A stretch of 64,000 nucleotides of DNA from Oleisolibacter albus (GCF_003336875.1 NZ_QGNJ01000003.1:310001-374000); one strand, 5' to 3'; counted from the stretch's first letter, positions 1-9,089 are shown. Program-made: numbers and translations. The notes: a model not told the origin generated them from the sequence alone.

Positions 1-2
1 CC

Positions 3-2054
3 GTCAGTGGCATCGTCGAGCGCTCGGCCACCCAGTCCTTGCAGAATTTGGCCGATGCGCAGGCCGGCGACATCCAGTCGGAGTTCGAGAAGGCACTGGA
101 TGCGGCCCGGGCCATGGCCGACGGTTTCGCTGCCTTGGCCGATCCGAAGAACCCGGGCAATTTGCCGGTGGACCGGCGCCGCGATGGTTTAAACGCCGTT
201 CTGCTGAAGGTGCTGGAGCACAATCCGCGTTTCAACGGCACCTACAGCGCCTGGGAGCCTGACGCGCTGGACGCTGCCGACGCTCAGTTCCGCGGCCGCC
301 GGGAGACGGGGACGGATGGCACCGGCCGCTTCCTGCCCTATTGGAATCGCGACCAGAATGGCCGGATCGCCATGCAGACGCTGGTCGAGTATGACAGCCG
401 CGAACGCCATCCCAACGGGGTGATGAAGGGTGGCTGGTACATCGGCCCGCAGGAAAACGGCAAGGAGAGCGTGCTCGATCCGTTGCCCTACATCGTTCAG
501 GGCAAGTCGGTGTTCCTGGCGACCCTGTCCGTGCCCGTCGTGATCGACGGCAAGTTCCGCGGCGTCGCCGGCGCCGATTTCAATCTGGATTTCGTGCAGA
601 AGCTGGCCGAGGACGTCAGCAAGGCCGTCTATGGCGGTCAGAATCAGGTGGTCATCATCAGCAACATGGGGCTGGTGGTGGCCCACAGCACCAAGCCGGA
701 TCTGATCGGTCAGCCCCTGTCGAAACTGGCTGGCAGCTGGCAGCAGGATCTGGGCGTGGTCCAGAGCGGCAAGGCCAGCATCGACACCCAGACCACTCCC
801 GGCCAGATCCGCGTCTTTTCTCCCATCCCGCTGGGCAACACCGGCAAGCCCTGGGCCGTGATGATCCAGGTGGCGCAGGATGTGGTATTGGCCGACAGCT
901 TCAAACTGAGCGCCGCGCTGGAGGACCGTGCCGGCACCAGTCTGCTGTGGCAGATCGTCGTCGGCATCGCGGTGACAGCCGCCGCCGTGGGGCTGATGTG
1001 GCTGGTGGCCGGGGGTATCGCCCGTCCGATCCGGGCCAGCGTGCGCTTCGCCGAAGGCATCGCCACGGGCCGTTTCGACCAGACGCTGGATGTGCAGCAA
1101 TCCGACGAGATTGGCACCCTGGCCGATGCGCTGCGCAAGATGATGAACGACCTGAAGCAGATGATCGATCAGCGGGCCAAGGATCAGGCCCGTGCGGAGG
1201 CCGAGCGGCGGGCCGGTATGCTGCAACTGGCCGATCAACTGGAACAGCAGGTCATGACCGTGGTCGAGCGCGTGGACGGGGTTGCCCGCACCATGAACGG
1301 GACGGCCCAGTCCATGACCGCCACCGCTACCCAGACCAGCCAGCAGGCCGACGTGGTGGCCACCTCGTCCCTCAATGCCAACCAGAATGTGCAGACGGTG
1401 GCCGTGGCCACGGAGGAACTGTCCAGCTCCATCCGCGAGATCGGGCAGCAGGTGACGCGCTCGGCCACCATCGCCCGCGATGCTGTCGGTGCGGCGGAGC
1501 AGGCCAACAGTCAGGTGATGAGCCTGACCGAGACCGCCAACCGCATCGGGGCCGTGGTCCAGCTGATCTCCGACATTGCCGGTCAGACCAATCTGCTGGC
1601 GCTGAACGCCACCATCGAGGCGGCGCGGGCTGGTGAGGCGGGCAAGGGCTTCGCCGTCGTTGCCAGCGAGGTCAAGGCCCTGGCCAATCAGACGGCCAAG
1701 GCCACGGAGGACATCTCGGCCCAGGTCAGCGACATGCAGCGGGTGGCCGGAGATACGGCCCATGTCATCAAGAGCGTGGGCAGCATCATCGCCCAGATCG
1801 ATGACATTTCCTCCAACATCGCCGCCGCGGTGGAGGAACAGAGCGCCGCCACCACGGAAATTGCCCGCAACGTCCAGGAAGCCGCCAGCGGCACCCAGGA
1901 GGTGAGCAGCAACATCGCCGGTGTCCGCGATGCCGCCGCCGAATCCGGCAAATCCGCCGAGGAGGTGCTGTCGGTTTCGGTGCAGCTGGCCGAGGAGTCC
2001 GGTCGTCTGCGCCAGGCGGTGGATGCGTCCCTGGCCAAGATCCGGGCCAGCTGA
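3..2054 (+). CDS. Methyl-accepting chemotaxis protein, dCache type (5' end outside window)
   Basis: Open from the first codon of the window, so the start and first membrane segment lie upstream; 683 residues are visible. The visible part begins in a periplasmic ligand-binding region resembling a double-Cache sensor (roughly nt 60-900, with Cache-like text such as [11 protein letters not shown] and the later [12 protein letters not shown]). One membrane helix follows at about nt 945-1020, then a HAMP linker starting at GGIARPI, then a long cytoplasmic coiled coil with the conserved MCP hairpin around nt 1590-1720 ([20 protein letters not shown]). The family relays ligand binding to CheA/CheW. 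The C-terminus lacks an obvious CheR/CheB pentapeptide. It stands alone; a strong terminator follows. Confidence 0.95.
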   Translation, partial: VSGIVERSATQSLQNLADAQAGDIQSEFEKALDAARAMADGFAALADPKNPGNLPVDRRRDGLNAVLLKVLEHNPRFNGTYSAWEPDALDAADAQFRGRRETGTDGTGRFLPYWNRDQNGRIAMQTLVEYDSRERHPNGVMKGGWYIGPQENGKESVLDPLPYIVQGKSVFLATLSVPVVIDGKFRGVAGADFNLDFVQKLAEDVSKAVYGGQNQVVIISNMGLVVAHSTKPDLIGQPLSKLAGSWQQDLGVVQSGKASIDTQTTPGQIRVFSPIPLGNTGKPWAVMIQVAQDVVLADSFKLSAALEDRAGTSLLWQIVVGIAVTAAAVGLMWLVAGGIARPIRASVRFAEGIATGRFDQTLDVQQSDEIGTLADALRKMMNDLKQMIDQRAKDQARAEAERRAGMLQLADQLEQQVMTVVERVDGVARTMNGTAQSMTATATQTSQQADVVATSSLNANQNVQTVAVATEELSSSIREIGQQVTRSATIARDAVGAAEQANSQVMSLTETANRIGAVVQLISDIAGQTNLLALNATIEAARAGEAGKGFAVVASEVKALANQTAKATEDISAQVSDMQRVAGDTAHVIKSVGSIIAQIDDISSNIAAAVEEQSAATTEIARNVQEAASGTQEVSSNIAGVRDAAAESGKSAEEVLSVSVQLAEESGRLRQAVDASLAKIRAS

Positions 2055-2086
2055 CGCGGGTCCGCTGACACCGGTCTGTGACCAGA

Positions 2087-2124
2087 CCCCGCCCGGACCG
2101 GATGTCCGGGCGGGGTTTCCTTTT
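2087..2124 (+). terminator. Rho-independent terminator of the chemoreceptor gene
   Basis: A perfect 12-bp stem (2087-2098 with 2104-2115), 5-nt loop, followed by TTTCCTTTT. It begins 33 nt after the chemoreceptor stop, and its tail overlaps the last codon of the convergent oxidoreductase gene. Confidence 0.9.
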
Positions 2125-3532
2125 ACAGGATCGCACCCTGGCGCCGCAGTTCGGTGCGGATCGCCTCTGACGCCACCTCCCGCGTGCGCAGGCCCTGCCG
2201 GGCGGCCAGCGCGGCGCAGACCCCGGCGGCCTGCCCCGTGGCCATGGCCGTGGGCGTGACGCGGTAGGAGGAGTGGGCCTCATGCGTGCCGCTGATGCAG
2301 CGGCCGCCCACCAGCAGATTCTCGACGCCCCTGGGCAGCAGGCAGCGCAGCGGCACATCGTACCAGGCGCCGGGCGGCAGTCGCTTCAACACCGTGCCCT
2401 TGCCGGTGGGATTGTGGATGTCCACGGGGTAGCTGGCGCGCGCGATGCCGTCGTCGAACTTGGCGGCCCCCAGCACATCTTCGGCCGTCAGCGTGTAGTC
2501 GCCGACGATGCGGCGGGTTTCGCGCACGCCGATATGGGTGCCGGCCTGGATGACATAGGCATGGGCGAAGCCCGGCACCCGCCGGCGCAGAAACCCCATG
2601 ATCTGGCCCATCTGCCGCCGCGCCTCGATCTCGGCGCGGGAAACGTCGAAGATGCTGGTGCCCAGCATGCCGGTGACGCGGGTGGAATTCACCGACAGCT
2701 CGTGCGGGTGGGGGGTGGCGAAGAACAGAATATCCTCCCGCGGAAGGTCCAGCTCGCCGCTTTCGGTGGCCTGCCGGATCAGGTCCCACAGGCCGTGCAC
2801 GCCGCGCCACTGGTCCGGATTCTGGCGGACATAGGCGGCGAAGGCATCGGGGTCGAAATCGCCGATGCGGAACATCAGCGTCATCGGCTGCACCCGCCCA
2901 TCCTCGCTGCGACCGATGGCGAAATCGGCCCCGGCCTTCACGGCGATGTCGCCATCGCCGCTGCCGTCGACGATGCAGCCGGCCTGGATGACGAAGGGGC
3001 CGGACTTGCTTTCATAGATGACGCCGCGGGGCCGGCCGTCACGGCGGCAGACATCGGTGGCGAAGGCGTGCAGCAATATCCGCACACCGGCCTCGTCCAG
3101 AACCTCCAGCGCGACAGATTTATAGGTTTCGGGGTCGAAGGGGACGGTGTAGCCCGTCTCCACTGTCGGTGGCAGGGCCCCACCGGCCGCCAGCAACCGG
3201 TCGAGGACATGTTGAAGCGCCCCGGCGACGATGGGGTCGCCCTCGCCATGATCCTGGGGCAGCAGACGGGTCATGTCCGCCGCCGCCGGCGGCTTGCGCT
3301 GGGTGTGCCAGGACATCAGCGGATTGACCAGGGCGACGGTCGGGTTGCCACCGAGGAAGGCCTGGCGTTCGGTCAGGATGACATCGGCCCCGGCCCAGGC
3401 GGCACCCAGGGCGGCACCCATGCCCGCCGGGCCGCCGCCGATGACCAACACGTCGCACCGGGCCGCCACCGGGGCCGCGCGGGGCGGCAGGGCCAGGGTT
3501 TCAGTCTCAGAAAGCAATCGGAGGATTGGCAA
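2123..3532 (-). CDS. FAD-dependent oxidoreductase (FAD_oxidored family)
   Basis: 469 residues from a proposed TTG start at 3532, chosen because GGGAG sits 6-7 nt upstream; an ATG at 3565 is the alternative. The dinucleotide-binding motif GGGPAG is at residues 32-37 after CDVLVI, followed by the acidic end of strand 2 (VILTER). The family's second signature appears as CIVDGSGDGDIAVKAGA, and the C-terminus has VGGRCISGTHEAHSSYR, where FAD contacts are expected. Members oxidise unidentified small substrates; the substrate cannot be read here. The gene overlaps the 3' end of the upstream pyruvyl-transferase gene by about 26 nt, so the two are probably co-translated and work in one pathway (inference). 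Confidence 0.85.
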   Translation of the reverse strand: MPILRLLSETETLALPPRAAPVAARCDVLVIGGGPAGMGAALGAAWAGADVILTERQAFLGGNPTVALVNPLMSWHTQRKPPAAADMTRLLPQDHGEGDPIVAGALQHVLDRLLAAGGALPPTVETGYTVPFDPETYKSVALEVLDEAGVRILLHAFATDVCRRDGRPRGVIYESKSGPFVIQAGCIVDGSGDGDIAVKAGADFAIGRSEDGRVQPMTLMFRIGDFDPDAFAAYVRQNPDQWRGVHGLWDLIRQATESGELDLPREDILFFATPHPHELSVNSTRVTGMLGTSIFDVSRAEIEARRQMGQIMGFLRRRVPGFAHAYVIQAGTHIGVRETRRIVGDYTLTAEDVLGAAKFDDGIARASYPVDIHNPTGKGTVLKRLPPGAWYDVPLRCLLPRGVENLLVGGRCISGTHEAHSSYRVTPTAMATGQAAGVCAALAARQGLRTREVASEAIRTELRRQGAIL

Positions 3533-4679
3533 GGTCTTCTCCCGTGCGTGGCGGTGGGGCCGCATCGCCCCCCGGCCCCTGGCCGATGCAGGCCAGGGCC
3601 AGCGGTACGGTGCGGCGGGCCAGCGCCTGCAGGTCCGGCAGCCGCCCGGCGAGATGCCGGCGCTGGATGTCCTGCTGGTCCCAGAGCCGGTCGAGTGCGG
3701 CCAGGAAGGCGCCGGTGCGGGCGTCGCCGGCTGCCATATGTTCGGCGATGCCCAGGCTGTCGACGAGGTCCTGGACCTTGGCGGCATAGGGCAGGGCCAT
3801 GAAGGGCACGCCCATGACCGCGGCGAAGATCAGGACGTGCAGCCGCATGCCGGCCACGGCCTGGAAGCGGCCCACCAGCCCCATGATCTGGCGTGGATCA
3901 TAGGCTCTCCGCAGCACATGGGCCCGCTCCGGCCGACGCATGCGGGCAATGACCTGATGGCTTTCGTTGCGGTCCACCCGTTCCATGGGCACGAACACCA
4001 CATCGGCGTCGAAGCGGTCGGCCATGAAGTCGGCGGCATCGGCTACCAGCGCGTGATAGGCCCCCGGTGCCAGACCGGGCGCGGCGGCACCGGGTTCCCG
4101 CACGGAAAGCCCGACCAGACGGCGGTCGCTGGGGATGGCTTCGGCCTGGAGCATGGCGTCGGTGAAGGCCAGCGGTTCCAGCAGCAAGGCCGGATCGGCC
4201 GTCACTTCCACCGGCACACGGACCCCGATCTCCTCGCACAGGCGCTTGGCCGTGACCTCGCGCACGGTGATGCCGGCCATGCGGTTCAGTCCGTCGCGCA
4301 CGGCACGCCGCTCATCCCGTTCCTTCAATGGGCCGATGCCCACGGCGAAGGCGAAGGTGGGAATGCCCAGCTCATGGGCCAGACGCACTTCGCGCAGATA
4401 GGCCTGAGCTTCGCTGTCATACAGGATACCGCCGCCGCCCAGCAGCAGCAGGTCCAGACGCCCGACCTCGGGCAGGATCTGGTCGCGCAGAGCCGTGCGG
4501 GCGTTCAACGCCCGGTCCACGTCCTGGTGGCGCCGCGTATGCTCGGCATCGCGGGAAAAGGCCACGATCTCCACGCTGGGGCAGGCCGTGCGCAGCTGCC
4601 GGATGGCCGAGCTGAGGATGGCCTCGTCCCCGACATTGAGGCCGCCATAGGAGCCGGAAATTCCGACGACAGGGGGCAT
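3507..4679 (-). CDS. Polysaccharide pyruvyl transferase family protein (CsaB-like)
   Basis: 390 residues. ATG at 4679 is preceded by GGAG at 5 nt; a longer reading frame upstream lacks such a site. The N-terminus has the family's GGLNVGDEAIL nucleotide-fold motif (residues 12-22), then LLLGGGGILYDSEA around residue 85, and a C-terminal GMRLHVLIFAAVMGVPF segment containing the conserved His. This is the GT-B-like fold of CsaB/WcaK-type enzymes that transfer pyruvate from phosphoenolpyruvate to a sugar in a surface polymer. There are no glycosyltransferases next to it; the partner is the overlapping FAD oxidoreductase. Acceptor unknown. A second, unrelated pyruvyl-transferase-like gene lies in the lasso cluster at 38.5 kb. 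Confidence 0.8.
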   Translation of the reverse strand: MPPVVGISGSYGGLNVGDEAILSSAIRQLRTACPSVEIVAFSRDAEHTRRHQDVDRALNARTALRDQILPEVGRLDLLLLGGGGILYDSEAQAYLREVRLAHELGIPTFAFAVGIGPLKERDERRAVRDGLNRMAGITVREVTAKRLCEEIGVRVPVEVTADPALLLEPLAFTDAMLQAEAIPSDRRLVGLSVREPGAAAPGLAPGAYHALVADAADFMADRFDADVVFVPMERVDRNESHQVIARMRRPERAHVLRRAYDPRQIMGLVGRFQAVAGMRLHVLIFAAVMGVPFMALPYAAKVQDLVDSLGIAEHMAAGDARTGAFLAALDRLWDQQDIQRRHLAGRLPDLQALARRTVPLALACIGQGPGGDAAPPPRTGEDLANPPIAF

Positions 4680-4697
4680 GGGCACTCCGGAGGTGGC

Positions 4698-4720
4698 GAC
4701 CGGCCGGCCATCGGCCGGTC
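4698..4720 (-). terminator. Hairpin downstream of ohrR
   Basis: Perfect 9-bp inverted repeat (4698-4706 with 4712-4720), 5-nt loop, between the ohrR stop and the pyruvyl-transferase start. There is no U-tract, so its function as a terminator is only likely. Confidence 0.45.
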
Positions 4721-4828
4721 CATGCGCGGGAAACAGCGCTCCATCCGGTGTGTTGCGGCGTGCCGGGCGGCCCATGCGTCTGCCAGTTCGCGGCAGTGCA
4801 GTCGGGGATGGCAGCCCCGGCGGGGCAG

Positions 4829-5287
4829 TCAGCTATTTGCGGACCGGTCCAGAGCGGCGCGCAGCCGCTTCAGCTCTTCCCGCAGGGTGACCAGCTCCGT
4901 CAGCGAGAGGCCGGTGGCGGCGGCGACCTGTGTCGGGATGCAGGCCGCCTGCTGCTTCAACGCCCGGCCACTGTCCGACAGGTGGACGCGGACCACGCGC
5001 TCGTCGGCGGGGTCGCGGGAGCGGTGGAGGAGATCCTGGGCTTCCATACGTTTCAGCAGGGGAGTCAGTGTCCCGCTGTCCAGGCCGAGCTGTTCGCCGA
5101 GCGCCTTGACCGAGCGTCCGTCCTGTTCCCACAGCAGCAGCATGACGAGATACTGGGGATAGGTCAGCCCCATGGCCTCCAGCAGCGGACGGTACACCCG
5201 CGTCATGGCATGCTGGGCGGAATAGAGGGCGAAGCAGAGCTGGTTGCAGAGGAGCAGCGGGTTCAGCGGATCGGGCGTGGCGGGCAT
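4829..5287 (-). CDS. ohrR: MarR-family organic peroxide sensor and repressor OhrR
   Basis: 152 residues, ATG at 5287 with GGAGGAG 4 nt upstream. The N-terminal segment NQLCFALYSA carries the peroxide-reactive cysteine of OhrR (Cys18 here), followed by the MarR winged helix (residues about 45-100, with SGTLTPLLKRME as recognition helix and DPADERVV as wing). Two further cysteines, Cys14 and Cys116, could provide resolving thiols; Cys116 is a candidate for the 2-Cys OhrR mechanism. In the family, oxidation by organic hydroperoxides releases DNA and derepresses ohr. ohr lies 120 nt upstream on the same strand, and its promoter contains an OhrR-type operator. Confidence 0.92.
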   Translation of the reverse strand: MPATPDPLNPLLLCNQLCFALYSAQHAMTRVYRPLLEAMGLTYPQYLVMLLLWEQDGRSVKALGEQLGLDSGTLTPLLKRMEAQDLLHRSRDPADERVVRVHLSDSGRALKQQAACIPTQVAAATGLSLTELVTLREELKRLRAALDRSANS

Positions 5288-5324
5288 GGACTCCTCCGAC
5301 GGGACACAGGCCCAGGAATAGCGC

Positions 5325-5352
5325 GCGATCCCCTGGCGGGCCAGGGGATCGC
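5325..5352. repeat. Perfect inverted repeat between ohr and ohrR
   Basis: A 12-bp perfect stem (5325-5336 with 5341-5352) around a 4-nt loop, 38 nt before the ohrR start. It has no T-tract in either direction. It could attenuate ohr-ohrR read-through or shape the ohrR leader. Confidence 0.6.
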
Positions 5353-5376
5353 TTCCATATCGCGGTATGATATCGG

Positions 5377-5400
5377 CCGGACCGGCCGGCGCCGGTCCGG
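5377..5400 (-). terminator. Hairpin immediately after ohr
   Basis: A perfect 10-bp GC-only stem (5377-5386 with 5391-5400), 4-nt loop, starting 7 nt past the ohr stop. There is no U-run, so it may be a weak terminator or an mRNA-stabilising hairpin. Confidence 0.5.
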
Positions 5401-5407
5401 TGTGCGT

Positions 5408-5827
5408 TCAGACAAGGGTGGTGGTCAGCGGCACATTGCCCTTGGTGGCGAAGCTGTAGGGGCAGACCTTGTGGGCGCGGGCCACGAGATCCTCAGCCAG
5501 GGCACGGTCGAGGCCGGGCAGCGACACCTCCAGATCGACGCTGATGCCGAAACCCTCGCCATCATCGCGCGGGCCGATGCCCACCCGGGCAGAGACGGCG
5601 ACATTGGCCGGTACGGCGATCTTGTCGCGGTTGCCCACGAACTTCAGCGCGCCGATGAAGCAGGCGGAATAGCCGGCCGCGAACAGCTGCTCGGGATTGG
5701 TGGCGCCCCCGGCACCGCCCAGTTCCTTCGGGGTGGCCAGGGCGACGGACAGCAGGCCATCCTCGGTCACGGCCTTGCCATCACGACCACCCGTGGCAGT
5801 GGCCTTGGTGCTGTAAAGAACCTTCAT
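5408..5827 (-). CDS. ohr: Organic hydroperoxide resistance protein Ohr
   Basis: 139 residues, the usual Ohr length. ATG at 5827 with AAGGAG 8 nt upstream. Both catalytic cysteines are in their family contexts: Cys56 in YSACFIGAL and Cys122 in KVCPYSFATKGN; Arg15 and Glu47 match the conserved Arg/Glu that activate the peroxidatic Cys. The enzyme is a cytoplasmic thiol peroxidase that reduces fatty-acid and other organic hydroperoxides with lipoylated-protein reductant. It is the first gene of an ohr-ohrR pair and carries the OhrR operator in its promoter. Confidence 0.96.
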   Translation of the reverse strand: MKVLYSTKATATGGRDGKAVTEDGLLSVALATPKELGGAGGATNPEQLFAAGYSACFIGALKFVGNRDKIAVPANVAVSARVGIGPRDDGEGFGISVDLEVSLPGLDRALAEDLVARAHKVCPYSFATKGNVPLTTTLV

Positions 5828-5900
5828 TGTCAGTCTCCTTGCGTCAGGACGAGGGGGCTGCCTGGTGCCGGGACGGGACCGGGCGCCGTGTGGTGAGTCA

Positions 5901-5929
5901 AATATGGCGAGCAATTGAATTGTGCGCAA
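5901..5929 (-). promoter_or_regulatory. ohr promoter with embedded OhrR operator
   Basis: On the minus strand a -35-like TTGCGC (5924-5929) is followed after 17 bp by a -10-like CATATT (5901-5906). Inside the spacer, 5912-5922 reads CAATT-n-AATTG, the inverted-repeat core known for OhrR operators. Occupancy would block RNA polymerase, matching repression relieved by peroxide. Confidence 0.75.
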
Positions 5930-6042
5930 TCATTTTTGGCACAATGAAAAACGGGGGTGCGATGCGTTCGGCGCCCGGCAGCCGGCCCGCCCCTTGCATG
6001 GCCCGGGCAACCGTCATCCTGCCGTCGCCAATTCCCTGCCGG

Positions 6043-6825
6043 TCAAAGCGGTCCGCTGATCGAGGCGAGCGGCGGCCACTGCCGAATGACGAGGAACAGA
6101 AGAATGAGCAGCGCCAGAGCCAGTGCCGGGCCGAATGGCACTTCCGGCCCCCGGTCCGGCCCCGACCGCTGCCGCAGCAGAGCCAGACCGATGCCCATCG
6201 TCCCGGCCAAGAAGAGGAACGGGGCCAGCAGCCAGGGGCCGAGCCAGAGTCCGGCGACCGTCATCAGCTTGACATCGCCAAGTCCCATCGCCTCCCGTCC
6301 CGCGCGCCAGGAGGCGATGCAGCGGAGAAGCAGCGCAAGCCCCCCGAACAATCCGGCACCCGCCAAGCCTTGCACCGGGCTGGACAGACCGGCGGTCCAG
6401 GGCAACAGCACCAACAGGGCCGCGGCCAGCATCAGCGGGTCCGGCAGGTAAAGATGGTCCAGGTCGATCAATCCTGCCAACAGCAGGATCGTCCCCAGCA
6501 GAGCCAGCGTCAGACCCCAGACCGGGTCCGGCAGACAAAGGGAGCAGCCAAGCCACAGGCAGCCCGTTGCCAGTTCCACCAGGGTGTAACGGCCGGGAAC
6601 GGGGGCGTGGCAGTGGCGGCAGCGGCCGCGCAGGACAAGCCAGGACAGGACCGGAACCAGATCGGCCACACCGAGGCTGCTGCCGCAGTGGGGACAGGCC
6701 GACCGGCCCCACAATGTTGTCCCGCAGGGAATGCGGATGGCTGCGGCCGCCACGAAGCTGCCGACGCTCAGACCGAGAAGGAAGGCGAGCGACGCAGTTG
6801 CCAGCGAGGCCGGCAAGACCGTCAC
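6043..6825 (-). CDS. Prepilin leader peptidase / N-methyltransferase (A24 family)
   Basis: 260 residues. GTG start at 6825 forms a GTGA overlap with the upstream PilZ-like gene. The cytoplasmic zinc-binding CxxC pairs are present (Cys44/Cys47, Cys69/Cys72), as are the two aspartyl-protease motifs: Asp in LIDLDHLYLPD (121-123) and GLGD (Asp184). Multiple membrane helices fill the rest. It would cleave and methylate type IV pilin-like precursors at the inner membrane. Its neighbours are a pilus/secretion ATPase and a PilZ-like protein, but no pilin, platform protein or secretin gene is visible here. Confidence 0.93.
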   Translation of the reverse strand: MTVLPASLATASLAFLLGLSVGSFVAAAAIRIPCGTTLWGRSACPHCGSSLGVADLVPVLSWLVLRGRCRHCHAPVPGRYTLVELATGCLWLGCSLCLPDPVWGLTLALLGTILLLAGLIDLDHLYLPDPLMLAAALLVLLPWTAGLSSPVQGLAGAGLFGGLALLLRCIASWRAGREAMGLGDVKLMTVAGLWLGPWLLAPFLFLAGTMGIGLALLRQRSGPDRGPEVPFGPALALALLILLFLVIRQWPPLASISGPL

Positions 6826-7202
6826 GTTCCCTGCGCCAGGGCTGGCGTCAGGCGGGAGAGATCCAGCGGCAGGGCAAAGCTGAGGTGCTTGACGAAGCCC
6901 TGATCCGCCACGATGCGGCCGATGATGCTGTCCTCCAGCCCCGGCAGGGTCAGCAGGACTGCGGCCAGCTGGGGCGTCGGCTCCTCGCAATACAGGGCGC
7001 AGGCGCCGCTGGAAATATCGAGGATGCGGCAGCTCCAGACCAGATCCGGATTATCCGCCAGAGCAATGCCTGCCTCGATCCAGGTCCGGTGGAGGGCCGC
7101 TGGGCATGGGATTTCCCGCACGGATGGCGACAGAGGATGCGTCTCCTCATCCTGGATCGGCATCAGCGACTCCGAAGCAAAGGGCCGGTGGAAGGTTAAC
7201 AT
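6822..7202 (-). CDS. PilZ-like domain protein
   Basis: 126 residues from ATG 7202 (AGGGG 5 nt upstream). An internal ATG at 7163 with GGAG 6 nt upstream is an equally good start. The segment CRILDISSGACAL (from about residue 59) resembles the D-x-S-x-G-G half of the PilZ c-di-GMP site, followed by beta strands ending in KHLSFALPL. The N-terminal RxxxR half is not recognisable, so c-di-GMP binding is doubtful. It overlaps the prepilin peptidase by 4 nt and lies 145 nt downstream of the ATPase gene, suggesting a role in pilus or secretion control. Confidence 0.6.
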   Translation of the reverse strand: MLTFHRPFASESLMPIQDEETHPLSPSVREIPCPAALHRTWIEAGIALADNPDLVWSCRILDISSGACALYCEEPTPQLAAVLLTLPGLEDSIIGRIVADQGFVKHLSFALPLDLSRLTPALAQGT

Positions 7203-7346
7203 ACCCACCCCTATCGACGCGAGATCCGCGACAATGAGGGGGCGGCGTGCGACAGCGATAGCGGGCGAGGTGCCACGCGATCAGCGCCGGTCGGGTGAGG
7301 GGCACCCTGCGGTTGGCGGGTACGCAGACACGGGGGCGCATCGTCG

Positions 7347-9089
7347 TCATCGTGTTCCGGTTTCGACCTGCCGCAGCAGGGGCGTGAGATCGATGGCGCG
7401 TCCCAGGCTTTCCAACGAGATTTCCCCGGCCAGGACTTTCTCCAGCCCCTCTTCCCGCATCGGTCGGAATCCGGTGCGTGGCAGGATGCGCCGCAGTTCG
7501 GCGCGATCGGCACCACGGGCGATGGCGTCGTCCACGTCCTCATCGACCAGGATCAGTTCGGAAACGGCCACGCGGCCACGATAGCCGGTATGATGGCACT
7601 CGGGACAACCGGTGGCGTCGTAGAGCCGCGGCGGTGTCTCTGCGGAGATGCCCAGCAGCCGGCATTCCTCCTGCGTGGCGGGCCGTTCGCGCCGACAACG
7701 GGTGCAGAGCGTGCGCACCAGGCGCTGAGCCACAATGCCGATGATGTTGCCGGCCAGCAGGCCGGGCTTCAGCCCCAGATCCAGCAGGCGTGCAAAGGCG
7801 CTGATGGCGTCGTTGGCATCCAGGGTCGTGAAGACCTGATGGCCGCTCATGGCGGCGTGCAGCGCCATCTGCGCCGTTCCGGGATCACGCAACTCGTCGA
7901 TGAACAGAATGTCCGGGTGCTGGCGCAGCAGCGCCCTGACTCCCTCGGCGGCGGGCAGGCCGCTCTGGTCGCGGATCTCGGTCTGGCGGATCAGCGGCAG
8001 CCGGTGTTCAACCCCGGCTTCCAGTGTCATCAGGTTGACATCCACACGGTTGACCCGGCTGAGCATGGCGTAAAGGCTGGTGGTCTTGCCGCTGCCGCCG
8101 GGACCGGTGACGATGATGATCCCCTCCGGCCGTTTCAGCGCCTGGTCCAGCCGCAGGCGGCTCCGGCCGCTGAAACCGAGATCGGCGAGTGACTTCACGG
8201 ATTTGCTCTTGTCCACCACATGCAGGACGATGTTCTCGCCCTGGATGGTGTCTAGGGCCGCCGCCCGGAATTCCATGCTGCGGCTGCCCAGGTTCAGGGA
8301 GAAGCGGCCGTCCTGCGGGGACAGCGTGTCGGTGAGGCCGGCCAGGGTTTTCAGCCGATGCGCCAGGGGTGGCCAGAAGTCCTTGTGGAAGGCGCGGATC
8401 TGGTGCAGGGCACCGTCGATGCGGTAGCGCAGGCGCAGGAACAGGTCTTCCGGTTCGAAATGCAGGGCGCTGGCGCCCTGCTTGACTGCATCCAGCAGGA
8501 TGGCATGGGCCAGCCGGACCACCGGGTGGGTATACCCCTCCTCACCGGTGGATCGGGCGAAGTGGTCGGTCCCGTTCCGCAATTCCCGCAGAATGCCGTC
8601 GATCGACATTTCATGGCCATAGGCCTGGTCGATGGCCTGGGCCATGTCGGCAGCGGTGCAGACACGCGGCACCACCTGGACCTGGGCCGGCAGGTGGCGG
8701 CGGACCTGGTCGATGGCCAGCACGTCGTAGGGATCGACCATGGCCACCTCGGCCGTGGTCTGGGTCTGGGACAGCAGCAGGACCCGGCAGGACAGGGCCA
8801 ACTGCTTCGGTAAACGCCGCGCCGTCTCGGCGTCCAGCAGCGTACCTGTCGGATTGAACCGGTCCAGCCCCATGCCCTCCGACAGCACGGCGCACAGTGC
8901 ATCCTCGGTGATAAAGCCCAGATCCACCAGGATGGACCCCAGCATCCTGGTGGAACGTGCCTTCACCGCCAGCGCGGCGTCCAGCTGATCCCTGCTGATC
9001 AGACCCAGCGACAGCAGACGATGCCCGACCAGAGCGGCATGGCTGGTCAGGGGGGCGCTGTCCTGGGAATGAGGCGTGGTGTCAGGCAT
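7347..9089 (-). CDS. GspE/PilB-type secretion or pilus assembly ATPase with altered Asp and His boxes
   Basis: 580 residues. An N-terminal MshEN/T2SSE_N-like domain (about 20-160) precedes the RecA-like ATPase. Walker A is GPGGSGKTT (329-337), Walker B is ILFIDELRD (394-402), and the zinc tetra-cysteine motif is complete (Cys462/465, Cys495/498). The Asp box normally reads TLEDPVE but here is TLEAGVE (355-361), and the His box normally TLHTN is TLDAN (422-426): a conserved Asp and the conserved His are lost. In the family the enzyme powers pseudopilus or pilus assembly at the cytoplasmic membrane. The altered boxes suggest divergent or weak hydrolysis. It heads a likely three-gene unit with the PilZ-like and peptidase genes. 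Confidence 0.88.
   Translation of the reverse strand: MPDTTPHSQDSAPLTSHAALVGHRLLSLGLISRDQLDAALAVKARSTRMLGSILVDLGFITEDALCAVLSEGMGLDRFNPTGTLLDAETARRLPKQLALSCRVLLLSQTQTTAEVAMVDPYDVLAIDQVRRHLPAQVQVVPRVCTAADMAQAIDQAYGHEMSIDGILRELRNGTDHFARSTGEEGYTHPVVRLAHAILLDAVKQGASALHFEPEDLFLRLRYRIDGALHQIRAFHKDFWPPLAHRLKTLAGLTDTLSPQDGRFSLNLGSRSMEFRAAALDTIQGENIVLHVVDKSKSVKSLADLGFSGRSRLRLDQALKRPEGIIIVTGPGGSGKTTSLYAMLSRVNRVDVNLMTLEAGVEHRLPLIRQTEIRDQSGLPAAEGVRALLRQHPDILFIDELRDPGTAQMALHAAMSGHQVFTTLDANDAISAFARLLDLGLKPGLLAGNIIGIVAQRLVRTLCTRCRRERPATQEECRLLGISAETPPRLYDATGCPECHHTGYRGRVAVSELILVDEDVDDAIARGADRAELRRILPRTGFRPMREEGLEKVLAGEISLESLGRAIDLTPLLRQVETGTR

Noticed and set aside
189-1763. 524-codon open frame on the minus strand opposite the chemoreceptor
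   Set aside because: Shadow of the chemoreceptor; the protein is His/Gly-repetitive and has no ribosome binding site.
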